Source: Pukyongiella litopenaei (lineage in GTDB: Bacteria; Pseudomonadota; Alphaproteobacteria; Rhodobacterales; Rhodobacteraceae). From it: a stretch of 64,000 nucleotides of DNA. The stretch lies in the NCBI RefSeq assembly GCF_003008555.2, contig NZ_CP027665.1, forward strand, positions 2,728,001 to 2,792,000, in the 5' to 3' direction. Positions within the stretch are counted from its first letter, which is position 1. Each line of letters starts with the position of its first letter. Both the position numbers and the translations under genes were made by a program. The notes below the pieces were generated by a model. The model was not told the DNA's origin. It searched no databases and saw nothing but the letters and a program-made list of their open reading frames with translations. Positions 10,238 to 19,803 of the stretch are shown piece after piece.

Positions 10238-11506
10238 ATGCGCTGGCCCCTGATCCTCGCGCTCTGCGCCGTTGCGCTGCCCCTCGGGGCGGCACAATGG
10301 GACGTGCCCGCGCGACCGGGGGCCATCGCCGACTACCTGGACCGGGCCGCGCCGGGCGATACGCTGCGCCTGGCCCCCGGCATCCATGACGGGCCGGTCT
10401 CGCTGGACCGGCCGTTGGTGCTGGACGGCGGCGGCGCGGCCACGCTCGACGGCGGCGGCACGGGCAGCGTGATCACCGTCACCGCGCCGGACGTGACCGT
10501 GCGCGGGCTGACCATCATCGGGTCGGGATCGGACCACCAGGGCATCGATTCCGGCATCCGGCTGCTCAAGGGTGCCGACCGCGCGGTCATCGAACAGAAC
10601 CGCCTGACCGGCAATCTCTATGGCGTGGACATTCACGGCGCGCTTGACGCGCGGGTTGCCGCCAACCGGATCGACGGCCGGCAGGACCGCCGGATGAACG
10701 ACCGCGGCAACGGCATCTATGTCTGGAACGCCCCCGGCGCGGTGGTCGAGGGCAATGATGTGCGCTGGGGTCGGGACGGGATCTTCGTCAATTCGTCGAA
10801 GCGGAACATCTTTCGCGACAACCGGTTCCGCGACCTGCGCTTTGCCGTGCATTACATGTATGCCAACCAGTCCGAGGTCACCGGCAATATCTCGATCGGC
10901 AACGACCTGGGCTATGCGGTGATGTTTTCCAAACGGGTGAAGGTGGCGAACAACCTGTCGGTGGATGACCGTGAACACGGCATCATGCTGAATTATGCCA
11001 ATCACTCCGAGATCACCGGGAACATCGTGGTGAACGGGGCCAACCGCTGTGCGTTCCTCTACAACGCCAACCGCAACCGGTTCGCCGGCAACCGGTTCGA
11101 AGGCTGCGAGATCGGCATCCATTTCACCGCCGGCAGCCAGGACAACGCCATCACCGGCAATGCCTTTGTCGGCAACCGCACGCAGGTGAAATACGTTTCC
11201 ACCAAATGGGCCGAATGGTCCGAGGACGGGCGCGGCAATTACTGGAGCGACTTTGCCGCCTATGACCTCGACGGCGACGGCATCGCTGATGTGCCCTATC
11301 GGCCCAATGACGCGATGGATCATGTGCTGTGGACCCAGCCCGCGGCCAAGCTGCTGCTGGGCTCGCCCGCGGTGCAGCTGGTGCGCTGGTCGCAATCGGC
11401 CTTTCCCGCGCTGCTGCCGGGAGGGGTGACCGATGGGGCGCCGCTGATGCGGCCGGAGCCGGTGACGCCGCCGGTCTGGCCGGAAGAGGAGGACGCTCAT
11501 GGATGA
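10238..11506 (+). CDS. nosD: NosD, periplasmic copper-site maturation protein
   Basis: This 422-residue protein has an N-terminal signal peptide (MRWPLILALCAVALPLGAAQ) and a right-handed beta-helix made of repeated short units rich in G-N-x-V/I turns (for example GNDVRWGRDGIFVNSS). NosD works with the NosFY ABC transporter in assembling the CuZ site of NosZ. The ATG at 10238 follows the nosZ stop by 5 bases and gives the signal peptide; the same frame is open further upstream inside nosZ. The 3' end overlaps nosF by 8 bases. Confidence 0.95.
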   Translation: MRWPLILALCAVALPLGAAQWDVPARPGAIADYLDRAAPGDTLRLAPGIHDGPVSLDRPLVLDGGGAATLDGGGTGSVITVTAPDVTVRGLTIIGSGSDHQGIDSGIRLLKGADRAVIEQNRLTGNLYGVDIHGALDARVAANRIDGRQDRRMNDRGNGIYVWNAPGAVVEGNDVRWGRDGIFVNSSKRNIFRDNRFRDLRFAVHYMYANQSEVTGNISIGNDLGYAVMFSKRVKVANNLSVDDREHGIMLNYANHSEITGNIVVNGANRCAFLYNANRNRFAGNRFEGCEIGIHFTAGSQDNAITGNAFVGNRTQVKYVSTKWAEWSEDGRGNYWSDFAAYDLDGDGIADVPYRPNDAMDHVLWTQPAAKLLLGSPAVQLVRWSQSAFPALLPGGVTDGAPLMRPEPVTPPVWPEEEDAHG

Positions 11507-12404
11507 CGTTCTGCTGATCGAGGGTGCGGGCAAGCTGCGCGGGCGGCTGCCGGTGCTTCAGGATGTGACCCTGCGCGCCGCGCCGGGCCAGCGCATCGCA
11601 CTGCTGGGTCATAACGGCGCGGGCAAATCCACGCTGATGAAGGCGGTGCTGGGCCTGATCCCGCTGAGTAACGGGCGCATAACCGTCGGCGGTGCCGCCC
11701 CGGGCAGCACCCGGGCCCGCGCGATGACCGCCTATCTTCCCGAGGCGGTTGCCTTCCACAAGGCGCTGACCGGGCGGGAACAGCTGTCGCTGTTCGCGCG
11801 GCTGGCCGGGGAGGGGACCGCGCCAGTGGCCGGCCTGCTCGACCGGGTCGGGCTGGCGCAGGCCGCCGACCGGCGCATCGGCACCTGGTCCAAGGGCATG
11901 CGCCAACGGCTGGGGCTGGCGCAGGTGCTGCTGGGCCGCCCGGCGCTGGCTCTGCTGGACGAGCCGACCAGCGGGCTGGACCCGATCTCGCGCCATGAGC
12001 TCTATGCGATCATCGACGAGATGGCCGCGCAGGGCACCGCCGTGCTGATCGCGAGCCATACCCTGACCGAAGTCGAGGCGCGCACGGACCGTATCGCGAT
12101 CCTGCGCGACGGGCGCCTGGTGGCGGATGACACGCTGGAAAACCTGTCGCTGCGCGCGGGCCTGCCGACCCGGCTGCGCGTGCGCGCCGCCGCCGACCCT
12201 GCCGACGCCGCCGAACGGATCGCGGCGGAAACCGGCGGCACCCGCGTCAACGGCGCGTCGGTCGACCTGCTCTGCGCGCCCGAGGCGAAGATGGCCGAAC
12301 TGCGCCGGTTGTCCGCGATGGGCGAGGCGGTGGCCGATATCGAGATGCATCCGCCGCGGCTGGAAGACCTCTACCGCCACTATTCGGGGGAGAAGGCGCA
12401 ATGA
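11499..12404 (+). CDS. nosF: NosF, ABC transporter ATP-binding protein
   Basis: This 301-residue ATPase pairs with the NosY permease for CuZ maturation. The Walker A motif GHNGAGKST is at residues 37-45, the signature-like SKGMRQRLGLAQ in the middle, and Walker B ALALLDEPTSGLDP follows, with the switch His in ASHTLTE. The C-terminal portion carries the accessory domain usual in NosF. It overlaps nosD by 8 bases and nosY by 4 bases. Confidence 0.95.
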   Translation: MDDVLLIEGAGKLRGRLPVLQDVTLRAAPGQRIALLGHNGAGKSTLMKAVLGLIPLSNGRITVGGAAPGSTRARAMTAYLPEAVAFHKALTGREQLSLFARLAGEGTAPVAGLLDRVGLAQAADRRIGTWSKGMRQRLGLAQVLLGRPALALLDEPTSGLDPISRHELYAIIDEMAAQGTAVLIASHTLTEVEARTDRIAILRDGRLVADDTLENLSLRAGLPTRLRVRAAADPADAAERIAAETGGTRVNGASVDLLCAPEAKMAELRRLSAMGEAVADIEMHPPRLEDLYRHYSGEKAQ

Positions 12405-13225
12405 TGACCCGTATCCTCGCCGTTGCCCGGATCGAGTTCACCATCACCCGGCGCAACCGCTGGCTGATCCTGGCGACCGGGATCATGCTGCTCTTCGCGC
12501 TGGCGCTGAGTTTCGCAGGCAGCGCGCCCACGGGGACGCTGGGCGTCAACATGCTGACCGTGTCGGTGGCGTCGATGACCACGTTGTCGGTCTACCTGGC
12601 GCCGCTGCTGGCGCTGATGATGGGGTTCGATGCCATTGCCGGCGAATCCGAACGCGGCGGGCTGGGCCTGCTGCTGTCCTACCCGGTCAGCCGGGCCGAG
12701 ATCCTGCTGGGCAAGTTCACCGCCCACCTGGCCGCGCTGGCGATCGCGATGATCGTCGGGTTCGGCGCCGCCGGCGCGGTGGCGGCCGCCTATGGCGGTG
12801 CCGATGCCGCCAGCCTGGCCGCGCTGGCGCGCCTGGTGCTGACTTCGATCCTGCTCGGCGCCGCGTTCCTGGCGCTGGGCTACCTGGTCTCGGCGCTGGC
12901 CGGATCGACGGCCGGGGCCGCGGGGCTCGGGGCTGGGCTGTGGCTGGTTTTCGTCGTGCTCTACGATCTGGGCCTGCTGGGCGCGGTGGTCTGGGACGCG
13001 GGCGGCTGGTTCACCCGGTCGGTATTCCCCTGGGTCATGGCCGCCAACCCCGCCGATGCCTTCAGGCTGTGGAACGTCGCCGCGTCCGATGGCGTGGCGA
13101 TGGCGACGGGCCTGACCGGGGCGGCGCATGCGCTGCCGGCCTGGGCCGCGCCGCTGTCGCTGGTCCTCTGGCCGGTGCTGGCGCTGGCCGCCGCGCGCTA
13201 TGTCTTTGCGAGGGTCGAGCCATGA
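12401..13225 (+). CDS. nosY: NosY, ABC transporter permease
   Basis: This 274-residue integral membrane protein has about six hydrophobic helices, starting MMTRILAVARIEFTITRRNRW and including the ABC-2-type stretch ESERGGLGLLLSYPVSR. It is the membrane partner of NosF. Genes overlap on both sides by 4 bases (ATGA), which supports a tightly coupled nosDFYLX unit. Confidence 0.94.
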   Translation: MMTRILAVARIEFTITRRNRWLILATGIMLLFALALSFAGSAPTGTLGVNMLTVSVASMTTLSVYLAPLLALMMGFDAIAGESERGGLGLLLSYPVSRAEILLGKFTAHLAALAIAMIVGFGAAGAVAAAYGGADAASLAALARLVLTSILLGAAFLALGYLVSALAGSTAGAAGLGAGLWLVFVVLYDLGLLGAVVWDAGGWFTRSVFPWVMAANPADAFRLWNVAASDGVAMATGLTGAAHALPAWAAPLSLVLWPVLALAAARYVFARVEP

Positions 13226-13737
13226 AACGCCTGCTGCTCTGTGCCCTGCTGGCGCTGACCGCCTGCCGCGAGGAGGTCGCCGAAGCGCCCGACCCGGTCC
13301 CGTTGACCGAGGATGCGCTCAGCCATTTCTGCCAGATGAACGTGGCCGAACATGGCGGACCCAAGGGGCAGATCCATCTCAAGGGTCTGCCGGTGCCGAT
13401 CTATTTCGCGCAGGTGCGCGATCTGGTGGCCTATCTCAAGAGCCCCGAACGCGATGCCGAGATCACCGCGATCTATGTCAGCGACATGGGCGTGGCCGCG
13501 AACTGGGCTGACCCGGGGGCCGAGAACTGGATCGACGCCGGCGCGGCCCATTTCGTGATCGGGGCCGGTGTCGCGGGCGGCATGGGCGCGCCCGAGATCG
13601 TGCCCTTTGCCGACGAGGCCGCCGCCACTGCCTTCATCGCCCGCTATGGCGGCACGTCGGTTCGGCTCGACGACATTCCCGACGATGCGGCGCTGGCCCC
13701 CGTCGATCTCGATACGCCGTTGGAGACACCCGCATGA
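13222..13737 (+). CDS. nosL: NosL, copper-binding lipoprotein
   Basis: This 171-residue protein starts with a lipoprotein signal (LLALTAC, lipobox Cys at about residue 15). NosL delivers Cu(I) for NosZ maturation. The family's metal-site region is visible in HFCQMNVAEHGGPKGQIHL, including the Cys and Met residues, followed by the GAPEIVPF segment. The ATG overlaps the nosY stop, and the gene overlaps nosX by 4 bases. Confidence 0.94.
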   Translation: MKRLLLCALLALTACREEVAEAPDPVPLTEDALSHFCQMNVAEHGGPKGQIHLKGLPVPIYFAQVRDLVAYLKSPERDAEITAIYVSDMGVAANWADPGAENWIDAGAAHFVIGAGVAGGMGAPEIVPFADEAAATAFIARYGGTSVRLDDIPDDAALAPVDLDTPLETPA

Positions 13738-14696
13738 CCTGTTCTAGACCACATTTGACCTCTCGCCGTCGTTTCCTGACCATCTCGGCCGCCGCGCTGG
13801 GCTGCTCCGGTCTGCCCGCCGCCGCCTCGACACCGGTGGCGCGATGGCGCGGGCGGGCGATGGGCGCGCAGACCGGCATGGTTCTGGTCGGGCTGGACGA
13901 TACCGGGGCGCGGCGGGCGTTTCACGCGGTCGAACGCGAACTGGCGCGGCTGGAACGCATCTTCAGCCTCTATGTCACCGACAGCCAGCTGTCGCAGCTC
14001 AACGCCACCGGCATCCTGAAGTCCCCGGCCCCGGAGCTGCTCGAGGTGCTCAGCCTGTCGGATGCGCTGAACGCGGCCTCGGGCGGTGCCTTCGATCCCT
14101 CGTTGCAACCGCTATGGCTGCTGCGGGCGCGGACCGCCGCGCAGGGTCGCGCGGCCACGCCGGGCGAACTGGACGCGGCGCGGGCGCTGGTGGGCTGGGA
14201 CGAGGTGCGATTCGATGCCGGGTCGGTCCGGCTCGCCCCCGGCATGGCGCTGACGCTGAACGGTGTCGCCCAGGGTTTCGTGACCGACCGAATCGCGGCG
14301 CTGCTGCGCGGGCGCGGGCTGCATGACGTCCTGGTCGACATGGGCGAAATTGCCGCACTGGGCCGTCGCGCCGACGGGGCGGACTGGACCGCCGGCATCG
14401 CCCGGCCCGATGGCCGGATCGTGAACCGGGTGGCGCTGCGCGACCGGGCGCTGGCCACATCCGCGCCCGAAGGCACGCTGCTGGGGGCAAATCAGGGCCA
14501 TATTCTCGATCCGCGCGCCCCCTCGGGTGCGCCCAAACACGGGTTGGTCGCAGTATCGGCCGATCGTGCCGCGGTGGCCGATGGATTGTCGACCGCGTTG
14601 TGTCTTTTGTCCAAGGAGGAAGCCGGGCAAACCCTGCTTGCCTTTTCGGGTGCAAGACTAGAAACTCTGGAACAGCTACAGGAGAAACCAACATGA
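13734..14696 (+). CDS. nosX: NosX, ApbE-type FMN transferase
   Basis: This 320-residue ApbE-family protein carries a twin-arginine-like signal (SRRRFLTISAAALG). ApbE proteins attach FMN to a Thr of target flavoproteins; in nos clusters NosX serves NosR. Visible family segments are RAMGAQTGMVLVG, the ERIFSLYVTDSQLSQLN block, ASGGAFDPSLQPLW and LNGVAQGFVTDRI. It is the only ApbE-like gene in the window, so it may also serve NirI. It overlaps nosL and the following cytochrome gene by 4 bases each. Confidence 0.93.
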   Translation: MTCSRPHLTSRRRFLTISAAALGCSGLPAAASTPVARWRGRAMGAQTGMVLVGLDDTGARRAFHAVERELARLERIFSLYVTDSQLSQLNATGILKSPAPELLEVLSLSDALNAASGGAFDPSLQPLWLLRARTAAQGRAATPGELDAARALVGWDEVRFDAGSVRLAPGMALTLNGVAQGFVTDRIAALLRGRGLHDVLVDMGEIAALGRRADGADWTAGIARPDGRIVNRVALRDRALATSAPEGTLLGANQGHILDPRAPSGAPKHGLVAVSADRAAVADGLSTALCLLSKEEAGQTLLAFSGARLETLEQLQEKPT

Positions 14697-15073
14697 TCAA
14701 ACACATCCTCAGCTCTGCTACACTCGTTCTCGCGCTGGCCGCGCCGGCATTTGCCGAGGGCGACGCCGAGAAGGGCGAGAAGGTATTCAAGAAGTGCAAG
14801 GCCTGCCATGCGGTTGGCGAGGACGCCAAGAACAAGGTCGGCCCGGTGCTGAACGGCATCATCGGCGCCAACGCCATGCATAACGCCGATTTCAAATATT
14901 CGGACGGGATGAAGGCCAAGGCCGAGGAAGGACTGGTCTGGGACGAGGAAACCCTCGGCGCCTATCTGACCAAGCCCAAGGACGTGGTGCCCGGCACCAA
15001 GATGTCCTTTGCCGGTCTGCGCAAGGAACAGGATATCGCCGACGTGATCGCCTACCTCAAGACGTTCCAGTAG
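14693..15073 (+). CDS. Small class I c-type cytochrome at the end of the nos operon
   Basis: This 126-residue precursor has a cleavable signal (about residues 1-21, ending APAFA), a heme motif CKACH at 35-39 and a probable axial Met in GTKMSFAGL (Met104). Size and motif arrangement resemble cytochrome c2/c550 proteins that carry electrons to denitrification enzymes. The ATG overlaps the nosX stop (ATGA) and has GGAGAAACC before it, so it is read as the last nos-operon gene. A rho-independent terminator follows. Its partner (NosZ, NirS or both) is inferred from position only. Confidence 0.9.
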   Translation: MIKHILSSATLVLALAAPAFAEGDAEKGEKVFKKCKACHAVGEDAKNKVGPVLNGIIGANAMHNADFKYSDGMKAKAEEGLVWDEETLGAYLTKPKDVVPGTKMSFAGLRKEQDIADVIAYLKTFQ

Positions 15074-15120
15074 GAACACGTCATGAACCGGTTACGAACC
15101 GCTCCAGACCATGTTCACAG

Positions 15121-15148
15121 CGCCCCGCCGATCTGGCGGGGCGTTTTC
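15121..15148 (+). terminator. Rho-independent terminator after nosX-cytochrome
   Basis: The stem CGCCCCGCC / GGCGGGGCG is a perfect 9-bp dyad with loop GATCT, followed by TTTTC. It ends the rightward nos operon. The leftward gene ending at 15147 abuts it. Its complement is preceded by A-rich bases rather than followed by a long T run, so termination is best supported on the plus strand. Confidence 0.85.
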
Positions 15149-15401
15149 ATTTCACCCCGTCGGCCTCGTCCATCATCCCGCGCACCCAGCGGGTGACGAG
15201 CCAGTTGGCGGGCAGTCCCAGCGGGATCGCCAGCAAGATCGCGGCGACGGGCGAAATGGCGGGCAGGCCCAGCGCCTGCCACATCAGCCCCAGCATGAAC
15301 AGGTTGATCGCCACCGCCCCGGCGGTGAACACATAGAGCAGGGCATAGAGCTTGCCGAAGGGCCAGCCGCTCTGGCGGTGGGACGTGGGGTCTGTGGTCA
15401 T
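15147..15401 (-). CDS. Small two-helix membrane protein at the end of the nir operon
   Basis: I do not recognise this 84-residue protein. It has a hydrophilic N-terminus, then two hydrophobic segments (about residues 17-44 and 48-70), and a short charged tail (RWVRGMMDEADGVK). The start overlaps the stop of the CbiX-like gene by 4 bases, so it is the last gene of the nir operon. That position suggests a role linked to nitrite reductase or heme d1 export, or it may be a passenger; nothing in the sequence decides this. Confidence 0.75.
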   Translation of the reverse strand: MTTDPTSHRQSGWPFGKLYALLYVFTAGAVAINLFMLGLMWQALGLPAISPVAAILLAIPLGLPANWLVTRWVRGMMDEADGVK

Positions 15402-16168
15402 GCTGCTTGCTCCTGCATGGCGCGGGCCAGCGCCGCGGCGATCAGTTGCGGCACCCGCGCATGGATCCCGAGCGGGTCGAGCCGCGCGCCGGGGAAACCG
15501 GCGAGGTTCAGCGCCTCGGGCAGGTCCTCCTGCACATGGCCGCCCGACGCGGCAAAGAAGGGCAGGCAGATCGCCTGCGCGCCGGTGTCGAACACCACGT
15601 CGCCCAGATAGGGCGGTTCCTCGACATAGCCGAGCCGGACCTCGCGGAACCGCAGCAATGCCGCCAGCGCCTCGGCGAAGGCTTCGGTGGCGCGGGCCGA
15701 GTTGCGGCTGCGGCCCGATCCGTGCGCGGCGATCACCAGGCAGGTGTCATCCGCCCGCCACCCCCGGCCGGCGAGCGTTTCGGCGAGAATGTCGCGGGCC
15801 AGCGCCGGCAGTGACGGATCGGCGCCGAACGGCGCGAGGATATGCGCTGCCGGATTGCCGACGCGTTTGGGCAGGGCCGACCGGGTGAACCAGCCATCGG
15901 TCATGAACAGCGGATAGATCAGCGGGGCGGGCCCGGCATCGGCCAGCACCGCGTCGAGCGCGCCGGGTTTTGCCAGCGTGGCGCTGCGGATGTCGCGCCC
16001 CGGCAGCAACGCCGCCACCTGGCGGGCAAGCCCGGCCAGTTCCGCCTCGGGCGGGTCCGGTTCGGACGGCTGGCCGTGGCTGACGATCACGGCCACCGGG
16101 TCGGTGGCCCGGTCAGTGGCCAGATCAGTGGCTGGTGCCTTCTGAAAAGGTGATCTTGTTGAAGACAT
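15398..16168 (-). CDS. CbiX/SirB-like chelatase-family protein in the nir cluster
   Basis: This protein of about 256 residues belongs to the sirohydrochlorin/cobalt chelatase (CbiX) superfamily. It has two half-domains, with metal-site-like His in VIVSHGQP near the start and in VIAAHGSGRSRNSAR in the second half, plus LPFFAASGGHVQEDLPEAL near the end. Heme d1 synthesis starts from sirohydrochlorin-type tetrapyrroles, so a chelatase here fits, although its metal and substrate are unknown. The chosen ATG overlaps the nirN end by 44 bases; a later start before VAVIVSHG is possible. Confidence 0.8.
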   Translation of the reverse strand: MSSTRSPFQKAPATDLATDRATDPVAVIVSHGQPSEPDPPEAELAGLARQVAALLPGRDIRSATLAKPGALDAVLADAGPAPLIYPLFMTDGWFTRSALPKRVGNPAAHILAPFGADPSLPALARDILAETLAGRGWRADDTCLVIAAHGSGRSRNSARATEAFAEALAALLRFREVRLGYVEEPPYLGDVVFDTGAQAICLPFFAASGGHVQEDLPEALNLAGFPGARLDPLGIHARVPQLIAAALARAMQEQAA

Positions 16169-17672
16169 TGTATTTCCCGGATGGCTTGCGCATCGGCAGC
16201 CTGCGAACCTCTTCCAGCGTGTTGGCGTCATAGACGATCACGGCGCCATCGTCCTCCCACACCGAAACCAGAGCATAGCGCCCGTCGCGGGTAAACTCCA
16301 CATGCGCCACGGTCGCACCGGGTTCGGGGCGCAGGGTGCGGACGATTTCGAGGCTTTGCTTGTCGATCACATGCATCAGGTCGCGGTTCGGGCCAAAGAA
16401 CACGTCGGCCCAGAAATAGGGGCTGTCTTCGTGGCTGCGCAGAAAGAACCCCGGCCCCTGCGTGTCGATCGTTTTCAGCACGGTCCAGTCGGTGGTGTCG
16501 ATGATCGACAGCTTGCCCTCTTTCAGATGCGGCGTGGCCATCACCCGGCGCCCGTCGAGTTCCCAGCTGATGCCCGATCCCAGATGCGGCATCCCCGGCA
16601 GCGGCAGTTCCGCGATTTCGCGGCCCACGTTCAGGTTCACCACGACACCGCGCGCCCCGTCGCGCGCGGCACCGATCAGGTGGCGGTAATCGTCGGTAAA
16701 GAAGAAATCGTCGAGCGGTTCGGCAATCTCGATCCGCCGCCGCGCGAACAGCCCCTCGGATGACGGGATCGCCTCGACCATGTCCTTTTCGCGGGAATGG
16801 ACGAACCCCTCATAGACCGGCTCGGCGTCGGGGTCGGTGGCGACCTCCCAGATCTCGGGCGCGTCCTTGAGCGCGAGGATGAAACTGTCGCGCTGCGGCG
16901 CCTGGTAGACCGCCGATACCCGGCTGTGCATGCCGGTCTTGGAGATCACCGGCATCACCTTTTCCACCGACAGGTCGGCGGTGGACAGCAGCGTCAGCGC
17001 CATCGGCAGGTAATTGGCGACCGCCAGGTGCTTGCCATCGCGGCTGATAGCGATGTTGCGGCTGTTGAGACCGGCGCGCACGCGGCCCACCTGGTGCAGC
17101 GACCAGATATCGTATTTCTGCACCCAGCCGTCGCGCGACATGATGAACACGAACCGTCCGTCGGGCGAAAACTTGGGCCCGCCATGGACGGCAAAGGGGG
17201 TCTCGAACCGGTCCAGCACCTCGAACGTGTCGCCGTCGAGCACGCTGACATGATGATCGCCGGTTTCCACCACCAGCGTGATGTTCATCGGGTCGGCGTC
17301 GAATACCGGGGCGTCGGCGGCGACATAGCCGGGATCGGGCGTCAGTGTTTCCGCGATCTGCGCAGGCCCCCAGTCGGGCACCGCATCAAGCGGGGTTTTC
17401 AGCCAGGCGGCGAGTTCGGTGATGGCCGCCTCGTCCATCGTATCGGCAAAGCCGGGCATCTGCGTGGCGGGCCGTCCGTCGGCGATCACCGCCTCGATCT
17501 TCGGGCCGCGCATCCGTTTCAGCGTCTCGGGGATCAGCGCCGGGCCGATGCCGCCCAGCCGGCCGGCCCCGTGGCAGTCGGCGCAGTTGTCGCGGTAGAT
17601 GGCGGCGGGATCGGCGATGGCGGCACTCGCCGCCAACAGCAGCGCGCTAGAAAAACTGATGAGCCGGATCAT
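16125..17672 (-). CDS. nirN: NirN, cytochrome cd1-like dihydro-heme d1 dehydrogenase
   Basis: This 515-residue periplasmic protein has a signal peptide, an N-terminal cytochrome c domain with CADCH at residues 30-34, and a C-terminal eight-bladed d1-type propeller. It resembles NirS but is shorter at the N-terminus. NirN introduces the last double bond of heme d1. The propeller is seen in repeated [12 protein letters not shown]-like blades. It overlaps nirJ by 26 bases upstream. Its place after nirJ, not beside nirF, separates it from NirF, which has no c-heme. Confidence 0.92.
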   Translation of the reverse strand: MIRLISFSSALLLAASAAIADPAAIYRDNCADCHGAGRLGGIGPALIPETLKRMRGPKIEAVIADGRPATQMPGFADTMDEAAITELAAWLKTPLDAVPDWGPAQIAETLTPDPGYVAADAPVFDADPMNITLVVETGDHHVSVLDGDTFEVLDRFETPFAVHGGPKFSPDGRFVFIMSRDGWVQKYDIWSLHQVGRVRAGLNSRNIAISRDGKHLAVANYLPMALTLLSTADLSVEKVMPVISKTGMHSRVSAVYQAPQRDSFILALKDAPEIWEVATDPDAEPVYEGFVHSREKDMVEAIPSSEGLFARRRIEIAEPLDDFFFTDDYRHLIGAARDGARGVVVNLNVGREIAELPLPGMPHLGSGISWELDGRRVMATPHLKEGKLSIIDTTDWTVLKTIDTQGPGFFLRSHEDSPYFWADVFFGPNRDLMHVIDKQSLEIVRTLRPEPGATVAHVEFTRDGRYALVSVWEDDGAVIVYDANTLEEVRRLPMRKPSGKYNVFNKITFSEGTSH

Positions 17673-18864
17673 GTCTCTTGCCCCGGAAAGGAGTGGTGGT
17701 CAGGCGGTCGGCATCGCCGCTCACGCCGATCTCGGCGTTGGACAGGTAGCAGGCCGGGTCCTCGGCCCAGGGGTCGCCGGTCAGTTGCAGCGCCCGGATA
17801 CGGGTGTTGCCGCCGCAGACGGACTGGAACGCGCAGGCCCCGCAGCGCCCCTTGAGCGGGCGCGGGCGGCGGCGCAGCTGCGCCAGCATCGGGTCGTCGC
17901 CGGTCCACAGATCCGAGAACGGCGTATCCTTGATGGTGCCCACGGTGTAGTCGGACCAGTAGGTATCCGGGTGCACATTGCCCTGGGTGTCGATATTGGC
18001 CACGCCCAGGCCCGAGGAATTGCCGCCCCAGGCCTCGAGGTGGTCGCGCAGGTTGGCCACCCGCGCGGCGTCGAAATGCCGTTCGGCCCAGCGCAGCATG
18101 TAGACCGCATCGGCATCGTTGTTGCCGGTCACGATTTCCAGCGGATGCCCCGCCTGCACATCGCCCCAGGCCCGGTCGATCAGCAGGTCCATCGCGGCGC
18201 GGGTGTGGTCGTGCACCGCGTCCTCGCCCCGGTTCTTGTCGCCCCGGCCCGCATAGACCAGGTGCGAGAGATAGAACTTGTCGACACCTTCGTCGTCGCA
18301 CAGCTTCAGCAGGTCGGGCAGTTGCGCCGCGTTGTCACGGGTCAGCGTGAACCGCAGTCCCACCTTGATGCCGCGCCGCTTGCATTCGCGCACCCCGCGC
18401 ACGGCCTCGTCAAAGGCGCCGTCCACGCCGCGGAACCAGTCATTGGTCGCCCCGATCCCGTCGATCGAGATGCCGACATAGTCGAACCCGATCTCGCCGA
18501 TCCGGTCGGCGTTTTCACCGTGGATCTTGGTGCCGTTTGTCGACAGCGCCAGCATCCGCGTATGCGGCCGCGCGGCACGGGCGATGTCGAAGAAATCGAA
18601 CCGGTCCAGCGGCTCGCCGCCCGACAAGATCAGCGCGAAGATGCCGAACCGGGCCATGTCCTCGACATTGGCCATCGCCTGTTCATGGGTCAGTTCGCCG
18701 GGAAACTGCACATCCGCCGATACCGTGTAGCAGTGGCGGCAGCGCAGATTGCAGCGCCGGGTCAGGTTCCAGATCACCACCGGTTTGACCGCGCCCGATC
18801 CTCGGCGCGTGCGGACCGGGGTGGGATGCGCCAGCTGGTGCATGTATTCGGTCATGCGGAACAT
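17647..18864 (-). CDS. nirJ: NirJ, radical SAM heme d1 biosynthesis protein
   Basis: This 405-residue radical SAM enzyme removes propionate side chains on the way to heme d1. The SAM-cluster motif CNLRCRHC spans residues 38-45. The body contains [14 protein letters not shown] and [13 protein letters not shown]-terminal Cys cluster ([15 protein letters not shown] ... ACYL) is like the auxiliary SPASM/twitch cluster of NirJ. It is preceded by nirH with a 4-base gap and overlaps nirN downstream. Confidence 0.95.
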   Translation of the reverse strand: MFRMTEYMHQLAHPTPVRTRRGSGAVKPVVIWNLTRRCNLRCRHCYTVSADVQFPGELTHEQAMANVEDMARFGIFALILSGGEPLDRFDFFDIARAARPHTRMLALSTNGTKIHGENADRIGEIGFDYVGISIDGIGATNDWFRGVDGAFDEAVRGVRECKRRGIKVGLRFTLTRDNAAQLPDLLKLCDDEGVDKFYLSHLVYAGRGDKNRGEDAVHDHTRAAMDLLIDRAWGDVQAGHPLEIVTGNNDADAVYMLRWAERHFDAARVANLRDHLEAWGGNSSGLGVANIDTQGNVHPDTYWSDYTVGTIKDTPFSDLWTGDDPMLAQLRRRPRPLKGRCGACAFQSVCGGNTRIRALQLTGDPWAEDPACYLSNAEIGVSGDADRLTTTPFRGKRHDPAHQFF

Positions 18865-18868
18865 GGGG

Positions 18869-19357
18869 TCAGGCCTTGTTCTGGCGGAGCCGCAGCCCCG
18901 TCTTTTTCAGGATTTGCGTCGAATAGAGAATGTCGTGCCCCCGGCAGGCATCGCCCAGCAGGCCGGCGACCTGGTCCCGCAGCGTCTCGACCTCGGCGCG
19001 GCTCGACCCGTGCAGCATTGCAAACAGGTTGTAGGGCCAGCCGGGCAGGGCGCGCGGGCGTTCGTAGCAATGGCTGACGAAATCGAGATTGCCGACCTTC
19101 TGGCCCAGGTCCGCGATGCGGTCGTCGGCCACGTCCCAGACCGACATGCCATTGGCGGTCATGCCCAGCTTGTAGTGGTTCGGCGCCACCGCGATGCGGC
19201 GGATGATGCCGCTGTCCTGCATCGCCCGCAGGCGGTCGTGCAGGTCGGTCTCGCTCAGGCCGAGGTCGCGCGCGATCTGCGCATAGGGGTGCGGGACCAG
19301 CGGCAGCCCCGCCTGCGTGGCCTCGATGATGCGGCGGTCGGTTGCGTCGATGATCAT
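18869..19357 (-). CDS. nirH: NirH, siroheme decarboxylase subunit
   Basis: This 162-residue Lrp/AsnC-like protein has an N-terminal winged-helix ([24 protein letters not shown]) and an effector-like fold. NirDLGH decarboxylate siroheme to didecarboxysiroheme. The start at MIIDATDRR overlaps the nirG stop by 4 bases; the frame is open upstream inside nirG. Its [11 protein letters not shown] segment is the counterpart of blocks in NirG and NirDL. Confidence 0.92.
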   Translation of the reverse strand: MIIDATDRRIIEATQAGLPLVPHPYAQIARDLGLSETDLHDRLRAMQDSGIIRRIAVAPNHYKLGMTANGMSVWDVADDRIADLGQKVGNLDFVSHCYERPRALPGWPYNLFAMLHGSSRAEVETLRDQVAGLLGDACRGHDILYSTQILKKTGLRLRQNKA

Positions 19358-19803
19358 GCCGCCACCCGGAACCGGACGAAGAACTCGCGCAGCTTGGGAA
19401 AGCACAGCACCTCGCAGCCGGTCTGGCCGGTAAGGTCCCTTGCCACGCGGTCGATTTCCTCGGGCGTCTCGGTGGCCAGCACGAACCACATGTTCAGCCG
19501 GTGGTCGCGCCGGTAGTTATGCGCCACCTCGGGCCGGGCGTTGACCATCCCGGCGACCGCGTCGAACCGGTCCTCGGGCACCTCCATCGCGCAGAGGCAG
19601 AAATCGCCCCCCAGCGCCGCGGCATCGAAGAACGGGCCGAACCGGGTGATGATCCGCGCGTCGCGCATGGCCTGCAGCCGGGCGATCAGGTCGGATTCCT
19701 CGAGCCCCAGTTCGGCGGCGGCCACGGCAAACGGGTCGGTCGCGATGGGAAACCCCTCTTGCAGGTGGTTCAGGATGCGCCGGTCGGTGTCGTCGGGGGT
19801 CAT
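19354..19803 (-). CDS. nirG: NirG, siroheme decarboxylase subunit
   Basis: This 149-residue Lrp-like paralogue begins MTPDDTDRRILNHLQEGFPIA, which is the family's N-terminal helix-turn-helix. It also has the NYRRDHRLNMWFVLATET block, whose His and Trp environment recurs in NirDL (NYQREHDWNLWFVATG). It overlaps nirH and nirDL by 4 bases each, which indicates coupled translation of the decarboxylase subunits. Confidence 0.92.
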   Translation of the reverse strand: MTPDDTDRRILNHLQEGFPIATDPFAVAAAELGLEESDLIARLQAMRDARIITRFGPFFDAAALGGDFCLCAMEVPEDRFDAVAGMVNARPEVAHNYRRDHRLNMWFVLATETPEEIDRVARDLTGQTGCEVLCFPKLREFFVRFRVAA

